From contig CAMFEN010000032.1 in NCBI GenBank assembly GCA_945949375.1, positions 1-8,321 on the forward strand: 8,321 bases of DNA, read 5' to 3'. The notes below the pieces were generated by a model. The model made no database searches. It had not been told where the DNA came from and saw only the letters and a program-made list of their open reading frames with translations. This DNA is from an uncultured Bacteroidales bacterium (GTDB lineage: Bacteria; Bacteroidota; Bacteroidia; Bacteroidales; Paludibacteraceae). Below, piece after piece: positions 6,278 through 8,321 of this stretch. The translations under genes were made by a program, and so were the position numbers. How positions within the stretch are numbered: the first letter of the stretch is position 1; each line of letters starts with the position of its first letter.

Positions 6278-6285
6278 CAAAGATA
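6278..6285 (-). promoter_or_regulatory. Possible extra minus-strand -7 box
   Basis: TATCTTTG followed by CA on the minus strand matches TAnnTTTG and the extended form TAnCTTTGCA seen at the other three promoters. However, no TTTG lies 19-21 bases upstream; the nearest is at only 13 bases. If active it would transcribe through the 11-bp repeats and the hairpin cluster. It is weak on its own. Confidence 0.25.
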
Positions 6286-6315
6286 TTTGTAGGAGAGAGC
6301 AAATCATGGAAATTA

Positions 6316-6347
6316 TTTGGATATATCAGGAAAAAGCAGTACCTTTG
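6316..6347 (+). promoter_or_regulatory. mfd promoter, Bacteroidota type
   Basis: TTTGG (6316-6320), 19 bases, then TACCTTTG (6340-6347). Spacing is identical to the two minus-strand promoters, and the -33 context TTTGGATAT resembles their TTTGCATAT. The expected RNA start near 6354 rules out the upstream in-frame ATG at 6306 for this transcript and supports the ATG at 6384. Confidence 0.82.
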
Positions 6348-6357
6348 CAGGCTGCAA
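6345..6357. promoter_or_regulatory. 13-bp palindrome over the mfd -7 box and start site
   Basis: TTGCAG-G-CTGCAA is a perfect inverted repeat with a one-base centre. It covers the end of the -7 box and the predicted transcription start. This position suits a repressor operator, but no regulator is encoded nearby. The gyrA and barrel-operon promoters lack the second arm. Confidence 0.4.
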
Positions 6358-6383
6358 GCGAGTTTGTTTCAAGTATCAAGGCT

Positions 6384-8321
6384 ATGGAGATTACAGAACT
6401 TCGTGCGCTCTTCGGGCACCATCCCGAAATAGGCGCTATACATAAGGAACTGTCGAAAGGCGGTGAGCGGCATGTGTTGGTGAGCGGTCTGCACGCCTCG
6501 GCACGCAGTATAGTGCTGTCGGAGATATGGGGTGGCGAGCATGGTGCCTCTTTGCGACCGCACATGGTTGAGGCCCCCCGCTCCATTAGTCCTTCCGCAA
6601 AAGAGCAGGGGCGTTGTAGGGTGCTGGTGTATATGGCAGACAACGGGGACGAGGCGCAGTATGTGTATGCCGATTTGAAGCAGTTGCTTTCCGATGAGCC
6701 ATCCGTGGGGGTGTACTATTTTCCTACTGCGCACCGTAGGCGGCAGGGCGTGGACGAGGCGCTGGCGATACAAAGGACAGAGACGCTGGCGCGGCTGTGT
6801 CCCCCGATAGATCGGGACAAGCAGGCAGAGGGCGACTATATCGTAGTTACCTACCCTGAGGCGGTGCTGGAAGAGACGCGTGCGCCGGTCCGCTTAGCCG
6901 CGCAGACGGTGGTGTTTCGCGTGGGGCAGACGGTGCAGATTAGCCGCGTGGGGCAAGTGCTGAGCGAGTTGGGATTTCAGCGGGTGGACTTCGTGTACGA
7001 GCCCGGGCAATACGCCATCCGCGGGGGGATAGTGGACATCTACAGTTATTCGCATGATGACCCCTATCGGTTGGATTTCTTTGGCGACGAGATAGACAGC
7101 ATTCGCGAGTTCGATATCGAGAGCCAACTGTCGAAGGAGAGAGTGGCGGAGGCGCAATGCGCCATGATGCAGAGCGAGACGGCGGAGCAAAGCAGCCTGT
7201 TCGAGTACCTGCCGGAGGGGACCGTGTTCGCGAGCAACGACTTCTCGATGGTGGAGTACAAACTGTCGGGGGGCAAGTTGCAGGTTTCAACAATCTTCTG
7301 TCGGACAGTGGAGTTTGCGGAGAAGTCACACTTCCCGACGCATGTGCGGGTGGCGTTCGACACACTGCCGCAACCTGTGTTTCATAAGCAGTTTGACCTG
7401 CTGACCGACGACCTGAGGCAACGGATTGAGGCAGGGTATCATGTGTATATCCTGTCGGAACAGCAGAAACAGACTGACCGACTGGCGGCGATATTCGAGT
7501 CGATAAGCGGAGAGGCAACACTACACTCAACTCTCAACTCTTCACCAATCTCCTTTGTCCCCGTGAGAGGCGTACTGCATGAGGGGTTTGTGGATAACGG
7601 ACTGAAGATTTGCTGCTACACCGACCATCAGATATTCGAGCGTTTCCACCGCGTGGCACTCACGAGCGAGAACGCCCGCCGAGGGAAAGCCATCATCACT
7701 CTGAAAGAGATTAACCAACTGCAAGTGGGCGACTATGTGGTGCACTCCGACCACGGCATCGCGAAGTTCGGCGGACTGGTTACCACCACCGTGAACGGCA
7801 AGCCGCAAGAGATGATAAAACTGGTCTATAAAGACAATGCCGCGGTGTTTGTCTCTATTCATAACCTGCACAGAATCAGTAAGTACAAAGGCAAAGAAGG
7901 GACCGAGCCGACTATCTCGCGGCTGGGCTCCGGCGCGTGGGAGCGGCTGAAAGAGCGGACGAAAGAGCGGGTGAAAGATATCGCGCGCGACCTAATCAAA
8001 CTATACGCTACGCGCAAGCAGCAACAGGGCTTTGCCTACACGCCCGACGGCTATATGCAACACGAGTTGGAGGCGTCGTTCCTCTACGAAGACACGCCCG
8101 ACCAAGCGAAGACGACCGCCGACGTGAAGCGCGACATGGAGAGCCCTATGCCGATGGATAGGCTCGTGTGCGGCGATGTGGGATTCGGCAAGACGGAAGT
8201 GGCGATGCGCGCCGCCTTCAAAGCCGCCACTGATGGCAAGCAGGTGGCGGTATTAGTGCCGACGACGGTGCTCGCCTTGCAGCATTACAACACCTTCCGC
8301 GAGCGCATGAAAGACTTCCCC
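6384..8321 (+). CDS. mfd: Transcription-repair coupling factor Mfd (3' end cut by window edge)
   Basis: Mfd recognises RNA polymerase stalled at DNA damage, removes it by ATP-driven translocation and recruits the UvrA-containing excision-repair complex. The visible 646 codons cover the N-terminal half of a protein usually of about 1100-1150 residues. The N-terminal UvrB-homology module includes YFPTAHRR and GQYAIRGGIVDIYSY (Tyr210 in GQYAIRG). ICCYTDHQIFERFHR precedes the CarD-like RNA-polymerase-interacting domain, which runs from about 440 to 505 and includes VGDYVVHSDHGIAKFGG. The linker with LEASFLYEDTPDQ then leads to helicase motif I, GDVGFGKTEVA (Walker A Lys603), and the motif Ia-like LVPTTVLALQH. 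The ATG at 6384 begins MEITELRALFGHHPEIGAI, like Bacteroidales homologues as I recall them. It also lies downstream of the promoter, whereas the ATG at 6306 lies before it. A short low-complexity segment, HSTLNSSP (7524-7547), sits in a linker. The gene stands alone, divergent from the exported-protein operon. Confidence 0.97.
   Translation, partial: MEITELRALFGHHPEIGAIHKELSKGGERHVLVSGLHASARSIVLSEIWGGEHGASLRPHMVEAPRSISPSAKEQGRCRVLVYMADNGDEAQYVYADLKQLLSDEPSVGVYYFPTAHRRRQGVDEALAIQRTETLARLCPPIDRDKQAEGDYIVVTYPEAVLEETRAPVRLAAQTVVFRVGQTVQISRVGQVLSELGFQRVDFVYEPGQYAIRGGIVDIYSYSHDDPYRLDFFGDEIDSIREFDIESQLSKERVAEAQCAMMQSETAEQSSLFEYLPEGTVFASNDFSMVEYKLSGGKLQVSTIFCRTVEFAEKSHFPTHVRVAFDTLPQPVFHKQFDLLTDDLRQRIEAGYHVYILSEQQKQTDRLAAIFESISGEATLHSTLNSSPISFVPVRGVLHEGFVDNGLKICCYTDHQIFERFHRVALTSENARRGKAIITLKEINQLQVGDYVVHSDHGIAKFGGLVTTTVNGKPQEMIKLVYKDNAAVFVSIHNLHRISKYKGKEGTEPTISRLGSGAWERLKERTKERVKDIARDLIKLYATRKQQQGFAYTPDGYMQHELEASFLYEDTPDQAKTTADVKRDMESPMPMDRLVCGDVGFGKTEVAMRAAFKAATDGKQVAVLVPTTVLALQHYNTFRERMKDFP

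Noticed and set aside
6306..6383. Upstream in-frame extension of mfd
   Set aside because: It lies before and across the best promoter, and the extra residues do not look like the Mfd N-terminus.
6326..7871. Several minus-strand frames opposite mfd (for example 6940-7530)
   Set aside because: They overlap the clear Mfd coding frame in antisense and show no domains.

Overview
The window reads as chromosomal DNA of a Bacteroidota bacterium, most likely of the order Bacteroidales. Three lines of sequence evidence agree. The gyrA and mfd products have a Bacteroidales character as far as I can recall those families. Two of the three secreted proteins carry lipoprotein signals. Three genes are preceded by the Bacteroidota-type sigma promoter (TTTG, 19 bases, TAnnTTTG), with the same 19-base spacing each time. 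No tRNA, rRNA, CRISPR array, transposase or phage gene is visible.

Layout from left to right: (1) 1-2452, minus strand: gyrA, DNA gyrase subunit A, start present and the last codons cut off by the window edge, with its promoter at 2484-2515. (2) 2516-2820: a spacer with no convincing gene. It holds an 11-copy CAAA tetranucleotide repeat fused to the U-tract of a strong intrinsic terminator that ends the next operon. (3) 5901-2821, minus strand: a three-gene exported-protein operon in the order outer-membrane barrel-like protein, lipase/esterase lipoprotein, lipoprotein of unknown function. It has one promoter (5924-5955) and one terminator (2762-2791). (4) 5956-6315: a structured, non-coding divergent spacer with a GC-rich hairpin cluster and four perfect 11-bp tandem repeats. 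(5) 6384-8321, plus strand: mfd, the transcription-repair coupling factor, start present and running off the right edge just after its first helicase motif.

gyrA and mfd are housekeeping DNA-topology and repair genes. The accessory part is the three-gene cell-envelope operon: a putative barrel, a surface or periplasmic serine hydrolase with a visible Ser-Asp-His triad, and a companion lipoprotein that may be Fn3-like. A joint role in taking up or degrading an ester or lipid substrate is inference only.

The most unusual signals are non-coding. They are the tetranucleotide repeat serving as a terminator tail, the phased 11-bp repeats, a palindrome over the mfd transcription start, and a repeat-derived stretch that appears to have been turned into the N-terminus of the last lipoprotein.
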